Assembly (NCBI GenBank): GCA_001730015.1
Contig: MDLA01000087.1
Coordinates: 10,270 to 74,269, forward strand
Direction: 5' to 3'
Source of the DNA: Chromatiales bacterium (ex Bugula neritina AB1)
GTDB taxonomy: Bacteria > Pseudomonadota > Gammaproteobacteria > Granulosicoccales > Granulosicoccaceae
DNA: 64,000 bases
The notes beneath the pieces are model-generated. The model ran no database searches. It was not told the DNA's origin and saw only the letters and a list, made by a program, of their open reading frames with translations. Both the position numbers and the translations under genes were made by a program. The first letter of the stretch is position 1. Each line of letters opens with the position of its first letter. This document shows, one piece after another, positions 28,481 through 38,454 of this stretch.

Positions 28481-28561
28481 TCTAGCTGCAAACAAGAAAC
28501 TATAGCGGGGTCGTTCGGTGTATCATCAGTGTGGTACGTCGTTAGATACCGGAGAAAAGCG

Positions 28562-28900
28562 TTGATCGTTGATCACAGAACCTACACCGTTAAACCGGGC
28601 AGTATTGGCCAGTTTCTGGCTCTGTATAAAAAGGCTGGCTTGCCGCTGCAGAAAAAACACCTTGGCCACTGCGTTGGCTGGTATATCAGCATGGATATCG
28701 GGGAGCTTAATCAGGTTGTGCATATGTGGGCTTACAAAGATCTGAACGATCGGGCTGCACGGCGCGCTGAGCTTATGAAAGAGCAGGGCTGGCTTGATTA
28801 TTTAGCCGAAGCAATGCCTCTGCTGCAGACGATGGAAAACAAAATTGTGACGGCGGCGGACTGGTTCGATCTTGATGCGGCTGTAAGTTCGCAAGACTGA
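28562..28900 (+). CDS. NIPSNAP-family protein
   Basis: A small (112 aa) ferredoxin-fold protein of the NIPSNAP group. Typical segments are DHRTYTVKPGSIGQFL at the start, GWYISMDIGELNQVVHMW in the middle and ADWFDL near the end. The start is TTG at 28562 with GGAG at 28551-28554; a longer frame back to 28382 would run through the hairpin repeat and is not credible. Members are often found beside catabolic genes but their function is unclear. Confidence 0.8.
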   Translation: MIVDHRTYTVKPGSIGQFLALYKKAGLPLQKKHLGHCVGWYISMDIGELNQVVHMWAYKDLNDRAARRAELMKEQGWLDYLAEAMPLLQTMENKIVTAADWFDLDAAVSSQD

Positions 28901-28974
28901 ACTCCAGCATACTGCGCCGGTTGTCTGGTTCCGTAAGCTATAAGCACTCAGATATAAGCACTCAGTTTAAGCAC

Positions 28975-29373
28975 TCAGGTAAATAAAATTGCGCCAATCG
29001 CGATAGCCGCAGGTACTGCCTGCATAAACAGTATTTTCTTTTCGACTGTTATTGCACCGTAAATGCCGGCAACAAGTACACAGCCGCTCAGGTAAAGGGC
29101 GATCCGCTGTTGCCAGAGTTCGTCGCTGATAAAATAAGTGAGTACCAGCGCCACTCCAAGAAACGCGTTATACAGGCCCTGATTGGCGGCAAGTGCTTTT
29201 GTGTCCTTGAAAAACTCTGCAGTGAAACCTGAAAATACCTTGGGTCCGCGGGTTTCCCATCGGAACATTTCGAAAATCCAGATATAAATATGGATCAGTC
29301 CGATCACTAGTACGATGATGCTGGCTATGGTGGAAATGGCTGGTCTCCCGGATAGTGTTGAAAATAAATTCAA
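28975..29373 (-). CDS. DUF1304-family membrane protein
   Basis: A 132-aa integral membrane protein with four hydrophobic spans. The first is IASIIVLVIGLIHIYIWIFEM; a conserved block TKALAANQGLYNAFLG follows near residue 60. This pattern (His/Glu in the first span, ANQGLYN block) is that of the DUF1304 family. It lies 22 bp downstream of the P450 gene on the same strand and may share its transcript. Function unknown. Confidence 0.8.
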   Translation of the reverse strand: MNLFSTLSGRPAISTIASIIVLVIGLIHIYIWIFEMFRWETRGPKVFSGFTAEFFKDTKALAANQGLYNAFLGVALVLTYFISDELWQQRIALYLSGCVLVAGIYGAITVEKKILFMQAVPAAIAIGAILFT

Positions 29374-29394
29374 ATTTCGAATTGAAGCGATATG

Positions 29395-30651
29395 CTAGCT
29401 CGGTGGTATGTCAAAGCCGATTATAAATGATTCGGGGAACGGTTTGTCTTTTGGATCTATACCTCTGACCAGGCGAATTCCCGGTAACTTCAGCAGTCGC
29501 TTTGTGATCTCGGGCAACTGCACACGGCTGACCTGATCGCCCAGACAGGTGTGCATGCCATAGCCCATATGCATGTAGTGGTAGGCCGGACGGTCGATGC
29601 AGAAGTCACCGGCGGCAGGGAGTTCGCGGCTGTCTCTCATGGCGGATCGGGTACTGACTAGTACGGTTTTTCCTGCTTTGATCTTCGCTCTGCGGAAGGT
29701 GCCACTGGCGATTTTGTAGTCCTGCACGCAGTTGCGCACAACAAACGGGTTGATCGGATCAAAGCGTAGTGCTTCCCAGCAATATCGGTATAGAAGATCG
29801 TCATCGTCTGCTTTGGCTGCGGCTATCGCTCCTTCAAGATGTTCAGGCCGTTTGAACAGCTGCTCGAGAATTTGTACTAACGCCTGGGAGGTGGTTTCGC
29901 CGCCGCCCACCAGTGTGCCCATGATGTTGGTGGCAATGCGCTGCTCATCGAATTCTATTTCGTCGGGAAAATTTGATTTTAGTAACCTGCAGAGTATATC
30001 GTCGCCGTCGGGGTTGGCGTGGAGCCTGTCCCGACACTGTGGTATCCAGTCAGCGAGGTACTGCTTCATTTCTGCCCCGGCTTCTATATTCGCCTGGTGA
30101 ATATCGGGATCGCGATCACCGTTGTGGAACATGTCGAGTTGCGTTGCCTTTGACCAGCGCAGCATAGTTTCCAGATCGGGGCCGGGGAAGCCGAAGTATT
30201 CACCGGTAAGGCGCATCGGCACGTTTCGGGAAATGGTAGCGACAACATCTATTTCGCGTTTGTCGAGCTGTGGCGCGACTGCTTCTTCGGTCAGACGGGC
30301 CACTATCTTTCGAACGTCCTGCATATCCTTGCGCTGGATCAGCGATAGCATGATGCCTTTGTCGCGCTGATTGAGTACCGTGTCGTCGCGACTGAGCATA
30401 AATGGTCCGACGGACGGATCCATCATGGGGCCATAGGGTACGTTGAATATTTCCGGCCGCTGCAGGGCTTCCTGCACATCGCGAAAGCGCGTAATAAAGA
30501 CAGGGCCATCACCGGGCATAACCAGATTAGGGCGAGTATTTCTTATAATGGCGAATAGAAGATCGGGCTTGTTGTCGATCATCCAGCGCAGCGCTTTGGC
30601 GACGAAACCTTTTTCGGTTTTTTCTCCGGTTACTGATTTTTCCGCAGACAT
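29395..30651 (-). CDS. Cytochrome P450
   Basis: A soluble bacterial P450 monooxygenase of 418 aa. Key elements are the I-helix GGGETTS (249-255), the ExxR pair E293/R296 (EALRFDP) and the haem-binding loop GYGMHTCLGD with the thiolate Cys369. The first gene downstream is a DUF1304 membrane protein, and the gene upstream on the same strand, 39 bp away, encodes a RoxA-like di-haem cytochrome. No ferredoxin or reductase gene is adjacent. The substrate is unknown; a hydrophobic compound is likely. Confidence 0.92.
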   Translation of the reverse strand: MSAEKSVTGEKTEKGFVAKALRWMIDNKPDLLFAIIRNTRPNLVMPGDGPVFITRFRDVQEALQRPEIFNVPYGPMMDPSVGPFMLSRDDTVLNQRDKGIMLSLIQRKDMQDVRKIVARLTEEAVAPQLDKREIDVVATISRNVPMRLTGEYFGFPGPDLETMLRWSKATQLDMFHNGDRDPDIHQANIEAGAEMKQYLADWIPQCRDRLHANPDGDDILCRLLKSNFPDEIEFDEQRIATNIMGTLVGGGETTSQALVQILEQLFKRPEHLEGAIAAAKADDDDLLYRYCWEALRFDPINPFVVRNCVQDYKIASGTFRRAKIKAGKTVLVSTRSAMRDSRELPAAGDFCIDRPAYHYMHMGYGMHTCLGDQVSRVQLPEITKRLLKLPGIRLVRGIDPKDKPFPESFIIGFDIPPS

Positions 30652-30690
30652 GGTATTACTAGCTCCTTTATGGCTGACGAATCTGGATTG

Positions 30691-32862
30691 CTATTGCGTT
30701 TTTAGAAATTCGATAATCGCTGCGCGATCTGCGGGTTTAAGTTCCGGGCCGATAACGCCTTGCACCTGCTTACTCCAGTGCGCATCTTCATCCCACTCAT
30801 CTGAAAATACATGTCCGGCATTACTGTTTCCAGCCAATTCTGTATTCAATATAAAATAGCCGTCAATGTAGCGGGCGTCGGGGTTTTGCTCTGCTTTTTT
30901 GTATAGATCGTCGTCCTGGTAGACGCCCATCTTTTCGGCATCGAAACGTGTTGTTCCCAATTGTACAAATCTGGACCGGTCTTCGGGTTTGCCGAGCAGC
31001 TCATCAACCGTGGCGATTGAGCCATTGTGCAGATACGGTGCTGTTGCCCAGATACCATTCAGCGGTCGTGCTTTATACCCCTTACCGGATCTCAGGCAAT
31101 TGGGCCGATCATCCTCGTATTCCTTTTGATGTTCTTCCGGAATAAAGTTGTTCTCAAACCACTGATCATTTACCTCCTGTACCAGTGCGCCCAGAGCGGT
31201 TGCAAAAGGAACGTTTGGTCCATCTGAAATGGGCACCTCGACCAGTTTCGCGTATGGGTAGTCTTTTCCCTGATCATAATCTTTGTTTTCAGCATAACCG
31301 GTTGTTGCAACAGATTCCGGTTCATATTGGTTGGGTGATTTAAATTTCTTCGGTTCTTCAACGCATACCGTGGTATCGAGACCCATGCCCCACGTCGACT
31401 CATTGAGAGGACCATCGTTGTTGCCGGCGGTATTGACACGGCGCTTCATCAGCACTCTGGCCTGTGCCGGATCCGTTCCGATCTGACTCAGTGGCACCAT
31501 CGTTACCGTTAGCAGCTTGTCTTTTAGTTTCTTCGGTGATTTTTCTGTGCCGTAGTATTCAATCTCTTTAAACTGTTCCCAGAATTCAGGCTCGTCCATC
31601 GGGGGTAAGTGGCAGTCCTTGCAGAGCGCTTTATATAGAGCTCTGCCATCATCGGCGAGTTTTTTATCAATCGCGGGAAAATCGTCCGGCCATTTTGGGC
31701 CCTGTAGTCCATAGACCTTAACGTAGTTGCTGTCGTCTGTGGCTTCAGCCTGATACTCGGGCGGCTTTTCTCCGCTTAATACATCTTCAATCCAGATCAG
31801 GTTTTTAATATCGACCGATGATGAGAACTTCCCTTCGGTTTTTGGTGCGCTCATATTCACATAGGCGCTCACACCCAGTGCCTCACCGGCATTGCGTATC
31901 AGTGGAGCCATAATGGAACCGTCGTACTGTACCCAGTCGAACCACGGTGCAGTCCAGATGTGCGGGTAATTCACCGGAGCATTTGGCGCAACATAGTTTT
32001 CATACCGCTCGTAGTCGATAGCGAAAGTCTGGTTGCCGATACGGTTCAGTGCATCCAGTCGGGTAAACCCTTCAACTACGTTGACGTCCGACGGTAGACC
32101 GGCCAGGTGTTTGACCAGCGATTGTAGCTCCTGCTTCAGTTCCAGTTTGCGTTTGTACGAGTAATTATCCCCGAGCACGCCTTCGGCAAAGCGATCGAAG
32201 CGACCGTTGAGAATTGGCAGTTTCGACGAGACAAATGTCTGCCCCAGTGCAGCTGCAAGCGCCTTGGTGAGGTTGCCCAGGTCTGTCACTGCCGGGCCAC
32301 CTTCAATCAGGTAGTGTTTTGGCGGCTTGTTGCCATCGGGGAGTGTCAGGTGTGAGGTATGGCAGGCAGCACAGGTGAAACCTACCGCGTCTTCTATATC
32401 ACGGATTCCAGGTAATTTTTGTTCCGGGGTAACGGCGAAACCTAATGGCAGCCCATAGGGGTTGTAGCGGTTATCCGGGCCGCCCTCACTTTTAATAAAA
32501 CCGAATCGAAGGATGTAGTCGTCGTCGAGAAATTTGCCTGTGCTACCGAAAAACAGGGCGAAAGGGTTGCTTCGAGGGGCTTCCAGCGCACGTAACCAGG
32601 AAAGTGGCACCGGTAAGGTGCGGGTGCCCTGACTGATTGAGTGATATTTATCGCTGATATCAGGCGTCCACCCCTGGTCCAGTCTTGCCGGTGCAGTGAC
32701 GATATCAGCGGGCCGCATGTAGGGGGGAGTCAGTGCTTCGATTTTTGAGCGGAAGAATGTTCCAGTGAGGAACAGAATTAACGCGATAACTAAAGTAAAA
32801 ACAAACATTTTGAAAAGCCGGCGGAGGATATTCCACCGTTGGGCTTGCGCTACTGTCGTCAT
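30691..32862 (-). CDS. Di-haem c-type cytochrome, RoxA-like / cytochrome c peroxidase-like
   Basis: A 723-aa exported or membrane-anchored cytochrome. The N-terminus has a basic region then a hydrophobic span (MFVFTLVIALILFLTGTFF, residues 19-37). Haem motifs are CAACH at 164-168 and CKDCH near residue 420. The C-terminal GIWATAPYLHNGSIATVDELL is characteristic of large di-haem peroxidase-like proteins, including the rubber oxygenases RoxA/RoxB. Whether this is a dioxygenase or peroxidase cannot be told. It probably shares a transcript with the P450 and DUF1304 genes. Confidence 0.85.
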   Translation of the reverse strand: MTTVAQAQRWNILRRLFKMFVFTLVIALILFLTGTFFRSKIEALTPPYMRPADIVTAPARLDQGWTPDISDKYHSISQGTRTLPVPLSWLRALEAPRSNPFALFFGSTGKFLDDDYILRFGFIKSEGGPDNRYNPYGLPLGFAVTPEQKLPGIRDIEDAVGFTCAACHTSHLTLPDGNKPPKHYLIEGGPAVTDLGNLTKALAAALGQTFVSSKLPILNGRFDRFAEGVLGDNYSYKRKLELKQELQSLVKHLAGLPSDVNVVEGFTRLDALNRIGNQTFAIDYERYENYVAPNAPVNYPHIWTAPWFDWVQYDGSIMAPLIRNAGEALGVSAYVNMSAPKTEGKFSSSVDIKNLIWIEDVLSGEKPPEYQAEATDDSNYVKVYGLQGPKWPDDFPAIDKKLADDGRALYKALCKDCHLPPMDEPEFWEQFKEIEYYGTEKSPKKLKDKLLTVTMVPLSQIGTDPAQARVLMKRRVNTAGNNDGPLNESTWGMGLDTTVCVEEPKKFKSPNQYEPESVATTGYAENKDYDQGKDYPYAKLVEVPISDGPNVPFATALGALVQEVNDQWFENNFIPEEHQKEYEDDRPNCLRSGKGYKARPLNGIWATAPYLHNGSIATVDELLGKPEDRSRFVQLGTTRFDAEKMGVYQDDDLYKKAEQNPDARYIDGYFILNTELAGNSNAGHVFSDEWDEDAHWSKQVQGVIGPELKPADRAAIIEFLKTQ

Positions 32863-33136
32863 AACTTCCTCCCGAATTCCCGTTTCTTTTAGAAATGTAG
32901 CTTATTTATGCTCTCGTTGACATGACACTATTAGGGGATAATTTACAGTATTTTCAGTGTGATGGCGTTCTCGAATAGACACAAGGTGAGCGGGCGGAAC
33001 GGCTATATCAGCTTACATTACTGTCTTATAACGCTTCCACTGTAATCCATTTTTCATCCCGGTCGTTATTAATCATCAGGTATTAAAAACCGTAACCGCA
33101 GGCAGATCAGGTTTGTGTGTATTGCCGGGGAATTAT

Positions 33137-34675
33137 ATGTCGAAAATTAAATGTGAAGCAGGCACGTGCAACCGAGTTCTGGTTAAAAGACTCGCCGCTG
33201 GAGCTGCCTTGCTGATCGGCCTGCTGTCCGCTCCTCTTGGTGCACAGCAGATTTCTGCCTGCAGCAGCACCGCCTCGGATGCCGACGGTGATGGCTGGGG
33301 CTGGGAAAACAACCGATCCTGCCGCATAGAGGTTGCCACCATACAGAGCCCGGTTACCACAGGCGGCATCTGCAAGGGCAGTAATGCCGATCCTGATGGC
33401 GACGGCTGGGGCTGGGAAAACAATAACTCGTGTCGCGTTGCTGCCGGCATTACTGAAACGCTGGGAGCCAGTAAAAAACAGGCAGCCGCAGACATACTCG
33501 CCGGCGGTTATCCGGTGTGCAAGTCGGCTTTTTCGGATCAGGATGGAGATGGCTTCGGGTGGGAAAACGACCAGAGTTGCCGTGTCGGTGCTGTTTCAGC
33601 TGAAAAAGTCATCATTATTCCACAGCAGTCGACATCCGCCCGGCAGGACCCCCAGTTTCCGGCGTGTGCGTCACAGCTGTCTGATACAGATGGCGACGGC
33701 TATGGATGGGAGAACGGCGCGAGCTGCGTGGTGATAACGTCAAAGTCAACTGCTCCGGCACCGTCGGCGAATACCAACCTCGGCGCTGCACCACCGCCGG
33801 TAGCTGCTGCCACAGCAGGGCAGCTTAACGGCCACCCCGTGTGCATAACAGATAGCAGCGATACCGGCAATACCGGGTTCGGCTACGAAAACAACCGCAC
33901 TTGTGTTATTGCAAACAGCCTCACGGCTACCCCGGATAACCCGTTGCTGAACCAGCGCAGCTGCATACCGTGGCTGGAGATTGGCTACGGCAACTACCGC
34001 CTGCAAAACAACACCTGGAATGATGGTGCCGTGTATTCGGACAACTGGTCCCAATGTATCGAGCTACAGGGCAGTGCCGGTAACTACGTTGCTAAGTGGG
34101 ATTACAACTGGCTCGGCCGCCACCAGGGCGACGAGTACGCCGTGAAGTCGTATCCACAGGTGTATTACGGCCGTAAAACCCGCTACAACGTTTCCGGTTC
34201 GGTGGCCGAGACCGGTCTGCCGGTCAATATAAATAATATGCCGCAGTTTATGGTCGATTACGACTACGCCGAAACCGGTATCGTTGAGCGCAATGTTGCA
34301 CTGGAATCGTTTTTTCACACCAGCTGTGATGCCGAAGAATACAACAAGCAGTTCGAAATGATGATCTGGGTCGGCGTGCCGTCGATCAGAACACCAGGCG
34401 TGCAGCTTACCAGCGTCAGCCTCAGCGGCGAAGAGTGGGATGTTTACACCAACCCGACTTTGGGCTGGGCCTATGTCGCGTTTGTAGCGAAAAAGCCGAG
34501 TAATAAAGGCACGCTCGACTGGAATGCGTTCGTGAACTGGTCACGGTATGAAGGCCCGGCTTATGGTGTACCGGCAATGGGCGGGAACACCTGCATGGGG
34601 GCTATAGAGATAGGTAGTGAAACCTTCTGGGGCAGCGGCACGTTTACACTTAACCGCTTCCAGGTTCGACACTAA
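33137..34675 (+). CDS. Secreted GH12-like endoglucanase with five Asp/Gly/Trp-rich repeats
   Basis: An exported protein of about 512 aa with signal region VKRLAAGAALLIGLLSAPLGAQQ. Five repeats of about 23 residues follow, each of the form C...SD.DGDGWGWENN.SC, starting near residues 42, 79, 127, 172 and 230; the fifth is diverged (DTGNTGFGYENN). Each has a Cys pair and a calcium-loop-like Asp cluster. The C-terminal domain (about residues 270-512) matches glycoside hydrolase family 12: NNTWN near the start, WDYNWLG, VKSYPQVYYG, the nucleophile segment FEMMIWVG and the acid/base segment IGSETFWGSGTF. It probably cleaves beta-1,4-glucan or xyloglucan outside the cell. I chose ATG 33137 after GGGG. 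Confidence 0.8.
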   Translation: MSKIKCEAGTCNRVLVKRLAAGAALLIGLLSAPLGAQQISACSSTASDADGDGWGWENNRSCRIEVATIQSPVTTGGICKGSNADPDGDGWGWENNNSCRVAAGITETLGASKKQAAADILAGGYPVCKSAFSDQDGDGFGWENDQSCRVGAVSAEKVIIIPQQSTSARQDPQFPACASQLSDTDGDGYGWENGASCVVITSKSTAPAPSANTNLGAAPPPVAAATAGQLNGHPVCITDSSDTGNTGFGYENNRTCVIANSLTATPDNPLLNQRSCIPWLEIGYGNYRLQNNTWNDGAVYSDNWSQCIELQGSAGNYVAKWDYNWLGRHQGDEYAVKSYPQVYYGRKTRYNVSGSVAETGLPVNINNMPQFMVDYDYAETGIVERNVALESFFHTSCDAEEYNKQFEMMIWVGVPSIRTPGVQLTSVSLSGEEWDVYTNPTLGWAYVAFVAKKPSNKGTLDWNAFVNWSRYEGPAYGVPAMGGNTCMGAIEIGSETFWGSGTFTLNRFQVRH

Positions 34676-34865
34676 CCGGGCTTTATTGAATAGCTCTTGG
34701 CTCGTTGATAGCTGTATCCCCGGCGCTAAAGGCCAAACGGTTTATGTCACAGATTTGATCGGGTCGATGTTCTAATCCGTGAAAAATTCGGGTTAACGAT
34801 GCGCTTTGTTGTATCGTTGCGGGTAGATTCGAAGGCGACTTGAACCGTAAACCGGGGGGATATCC

Positions 34866-36482
34866 GTGGCCGAAAACTATGATTATATAATTGTTGGCAG
34901 TGGCGCTGCCGGTTCTGTACTGGCCGCACGGCTGGCAGCAGCAAACCACAGCGTGTGTGTGGTTGAGGCGGGCGGCAACGACAACAGCCCAATGATCCGA
35001 ATACCCGCAGGCTTTGTAAAAAATCTGACAAAGCCCGATCACATGTGGCAGTTTAACAGTGTCCCCGGAGAAAACACCGGCAATCGCAGCGTGTCTCTGC
35101 CGCAGGGAAAAGTGCTCGGCGGCTCAACCTCAATTAACGGCTTAATCTATAATCGCGGCCAGGCCTACGATTACGACCATTGGTCAGCACTCGGCAATGC
35201 CGGCTGGTCTTACAGTGAGGTGCTGCCGTACTTTCGAAAGTCGGAAACAAGGCTTGCAGAAGAGTCACAGTACCGTGGCAGTCACGGCCCCCTGCGAATC
35301 AGCGATCCGGACCAAAGCCACCCGCTGTGTGATGCTTTTATAGAATCCGTTGCAAAACTCACCGGTGCGCCAACCGATAACGACTACAACGGCGCTACTC
35401 AGCGTGGAGTCGGCTATTACCAGCGCTTTATCCATGAAGGCAGCCGTGAGACAACCGCCGGAGCGTTCCTCAAACCAGCCGTTGAAAATTACAATATCAG
35501 TTTGCGGCTGCAAACAAGAGCGCTGCGGGTTGTTGTCGAAAAAAATAAAGCGACCGGTCTTGAAGTTGAACACAACGGCAAGCGTGAAACGTTGCAGGCA
35601 AAAAAGGAACTGCTGCTGTGTGCGGGAACGGTGAATACCGCCAGACTGTTGCAGCACTCCGGAATCGGCGACGGAGAGCATTTGCGATCACTGGACATTC
35701 CCGTAGTACATCACTTGCCCGGCGTCGGCGAAAACCTGCAGGATCATTACTTCGTCCGGCTGGCAGCACGTTTAAAACGTGGCGTTTCCACTTTGAACAG
35801 TCAGGCCAGAGGCTGGAGACTGGGGCTGCAGATTGCGCGTTGGTATATGGGTAAGCCGAGTATTCTAGGCTGGAGCCCGTCTATCGCCTATGCCTTTTTG
35901 AATTCACAAGACCAAAGCAGTGAAACTGAATTGCCGGATCTGCAATTTGTATTCAGCCACGGCAGCTATCGCCCCGGCAGAGTTTATGAGCTGGATACTT
36001 TTCCGGCAGTAACGTGCGGGCTAACCCAGCAACGCCCGGAAAGCAAAGGTTATGTTCGAATAACCTCAGCGGATCCCTATAAATCACCCGATGTGCAGCC
36101 CAATTATCTAAAAGAGGAAATTGACCAGCGCGTCACCGTGCGCGGAATTAAAATGGCGCGCAGCATCCTGCAGGGGGAGTCATTCAGTCAGTGGTTTGAG
36201 CGCGAGGAAGTACCGGGTGAGAATATAGTCAGTGATCAGGAACTCCTGGAGCATGCACGCAATACCGGCAACACCGGCTATCATTTAGTCGGTTCGTGCA
36301 AGATGGGACCGGCAGTCGATCCGATGGCCGTAGTCGATCCCAAGTTGCGAGTGCACGGTTTGCAGCAGTTACGGGTAATTGATGCCTCAGTAATGCCGCG
36401 AGTGACTTCATCCAATACCTGCGCGCCGACGATCATGATAGCGGAGAAGGGAGCTGATCTGGTGCTGGGGTCGTTGGTATAG
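34866..36482 (+). CDS. GMC-family FAD-dependent oxidoreductase (choline/alcohol dehydrogenase-like)
   Basis: A flavoprotein of 538 aa. The N-terminal FAD-binding motif is YIIVGSGAAGSVLAARLA, followed by VVEAGG and the GMC signature PQGKVLGGSTSINGLIYNRG. The C-terminal segment TGYHLVGSCKMGP contains the active-site His and RVIDASVMPRV precedes the final FAD contact. Start is GTG at 34866 with a GGGGGGAT ribosome site. It stands alone. The substrate is a primary alcohol, with no way to choose between choline, PEG-type or others. Confidence 0.92.
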   Translation: MAENYDYIIVGSGAAGSVLAARLAAANHSVCVVEAGGNDNSPMIRIPAGFVKNLTKPDHMWQFNSVPGENTGNRSVSLPQGKVLGGSTSINGLIYNRGQAYDYDHWSALGNAGWSYSEVLPYFRKSETRLAEESQYRGSHGPLRISDPDQSHPLCDAFIESVAKLTGAPTDNDYNGATQRGVGYYQRFIHEGSRETTAGAFLKPAVENYNISLRLQTRALRVVVEKNKATGLEVEHNGKRETLQAKKELLLCAGTVNTARLLQHSGIGDGEHLRSLDIPVVHHLPGVGENLQDHYFVRLAARLKRGVSTLNSQARGWRLGLQIARWYMGKPSILGWSPSIAYAFLNSQDQSSETELPDLQFVFSHGSYRPGRVYELDTFPAVTCGLTQQRPESKGYVRITSADPYKSPDVQPNYLKEEIDQRVTVRGIKMARSILQGESFSQWFEREEVPGENIVSDQELLEHARNTGNTGYHLVGSCKMGPAVDPMAVVDPKLRVHGLQQLRVIDASVMPRVTSSNTCAPTIMIAEKGADLVLGSLV

Positions 36483-36816
36483 GGTTATTGGTAAGTTGTG
36501 GTTGCCCGGCTTTGATGTGGTCCGTGTGTAACCTTCGAGGGTTATTTATAGGGAATGAACCTATATGTTTTTTCGACATTGAGCGTCTCTTGGGAGTGGC
36601 GATCTATTCTACAGCCTAAACGGCTAGCACCTCTGCAACGAAGTGCGCGGCTAGGCTGAAATGGATTATTGACGTTTCAACTGCCCAAATTAACATTAAC
36701 GAATATTTGCTACTGGCAAAAACGGGTGTGTATATCGTAAGTTATTGATTTTATTGGCAGGGTCGATATTGACCTCTATAAGCTCCCGGGCACGAAATTT
36801 TAAGCAACACCAGCGA
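36483..36816. other. Gene-free region with one imperfect hairpin
   Basis: No gene is seen. CAGCCTA at 36612-36618 pairs with TAGGCTG at 36652-36658, and inside it GCAC pairs with GTGC, forming an imperfect stem that could end transcription between the convergent GMC gene and the membrane-protein gene at 36817. Confidence 0.4.
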
Positions 36817-37452
36817 TTATTTAAAAGGTTTTAGGCGGGTCTTACCTTTTTGCCGGCGAATGAAATATATAATTACCGGTGTCAAAAATATACTGGGTAG
36901 TATCCAGGCGACGAATGCGGGGTTGGTATCCACATTTACAACAAAAACCGCAGTCAACGTTGCTATGCTGCCGCCCCCCATGCGCGTCAGGTGCAGTACG
37001 ATGCGATCCTTGCCTTTGGGCCATGCGTTGCGCTTCCAGTCGAGCCACGCTGGAATACCGCCAATTGCTGCAAATATAATCAATACTGTGCCGAGATTTT
37101 TTCCGGTTGACAACATCCACAGGCCAGTTGCTGCCATAACAACTGATGTCAGAAGCATGGCGGCGGAAGCTGCGCGATCGACAGTGGCTGTAACGCCATT
37201 TCTTACATTGGCTGATCTCCAGCCGGTGTATATCTGGTAGCCACTGAACAAGCCGATGAGTAGCAGAAATATATTGCTGGTAACTACTGACATAACCGTT
37301 GCCATCACCAGGGCTACGGCCATTGTATATACATACATTTTTCCACCGCGGCGATGCCATTTCTGACCTTTGGCGCTGAGCCAGGCTATTAGCAGGCCGA
37401 TCACCGCCAGGCTGCCAGCAGCAAGATGAAACCACAACAGTATGTCTTTCAT
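36817..37452 (-). CDS. Multi-pass membrane protein (DUF2306-like), unknown function
   Basis: A 211-aa protein with about six hydrophobic segments, beginning MKDILLWFHLAAGSLAVIGL. A positive loop KGQKWHRRGGKMYVYTM follows the first span, a feature of DUF2306-like proteins. The C-terminus is strongly basic (RRQKGKTRLKPFK). Another open frame of similar length overlaps on the same strand, but only this one has coherent membrane segments. It has no operon partner. Confidence 0.65.
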   Translation of the reverse strand: MKDILLWFHLAAGSLAVIGLLIAWLSAKGQKWHRRGGKMYVYTMAVALVMATVMSVVTSNIFLLLIGLFSGYQIYTGWRSANVRNGVTATVDRAASAAMLLTSVVMAATGLWMLSTGKNLGTVLIIFAAIGGIPAWLDWKRNAWPKGKDRIVLHLTRMGGGSIATLTAVFVVNVDTNPAFVAWILPSIFLTPVIIYFIRRQKGKTRLKPFK

Positions 37453-37643
37453 TTTGTCCCCGGTGGAATTTTAGACATAATACCATGCTCGGAAATTCAG
37501 GTTGATCAAAATGTAAACCGCGATACCTGAAAGCGACTACGTTTTCCCCCGGACTGCAGATCGGATCGGCTTAGCGATTCAACTGAAATACCCGGACTGG
37601 ATCAGGTGATTCGTGTATTGTGATTTTCAAAGTATACGAATGA

Positions 37644-38441
37644 GTGTTTGCCGTTTGGTTTACAACAAGGCGTAGCTCTCAGGGAATGATTCTTACCGGA
37701 TTAACTTTGCAGGGAATTGCGCAGGGGGCGAAGATTCTGTAACTGTAGAGAGAATTTCGGTTCCGTGGTCTGGCGGATATTAATCTCGATACCACAAGTT
37801 TGTTTGGAAATGAGGCCAAGCAAACAATCACCGTGCGGGCGTCTATATCAACGGTCACGTTGTGGCAGGCCTCTTTGCTTCCTGCCTTTATTGAAGCTTA
37901 TCCGGGTATTAACGTTCGATTAGTCTCTACAATTTGGGGTAACTCAATTGCAGAGGAAGATGTGGACATTGACTTGCGAATTGGTTACGGAGACTGGCCG
38001 GGAATGCAGGCGGAGAAGATATCGACCGAAACCGTAGTTCCGGTTAGTGCCCTGGATGGCAATCAATCCATTGGGAGCTCAACTGATCTTTTGCAGCAAC
38101 CCCATATTTATATTCTGGGACATGAAGACAGCTGGGAAACTTACCTTTCAACTCATGGTCTGGTAGCCGAAAGCTCTCATATTCGATATATGGTTGATAC
38201 CACGGCAACGGCGCTGGCGTTAGCGGCAGCGGGCGGTGGCATTGCTATAATCATTACCCGGTTTGTGGACGCTGCAATCCATTCTGGCTGCGCTGTATCG
38301 GTTGTCGGTGATCCAGTAGAATTTCCACAGTCGCACTACTTTGTAAATCCAGTGAATCAAAGCGCTCCCAGGCCAGAGGTCAGATTATTGAAGAGCTGGA
38401 TTAGATCAGTTTTTGACGAATCGGTAGGAGGTTTGCGCTAG
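37644..38441 (+). pseudogene. Degraded LysR-family regulator, DNA-binding domain missing
   Basis: The frame from 37800 encodes a LysR substrate-binding domain (TITVRASISTVTLWQASLL then DIDLRIGYGDWPG, GcvA/AmpR-like). Reading back in the same frame gives the usual linker, with FTTRRSSQGMILTGLTLQG followed by GIAQGAKIL, but it is broken by stops at 37740 (TAA) and 37746 (TAG). Before 37641 a further stop closes the frame and no helix-turn-helix can be found. The regulator should therefore be non-functional. Confidence 0.8.
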
Positions 38442-38454
38442 TACACGCGGGGTA

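Noticed and set aside
36842-37486. 214-residue open frame on the - strand overlapping the membrane protein
   Set aside because: It is Cys/Arg/Ser-rich without membrane spans, whereas the overlapping frame has coherent spans and a good start.
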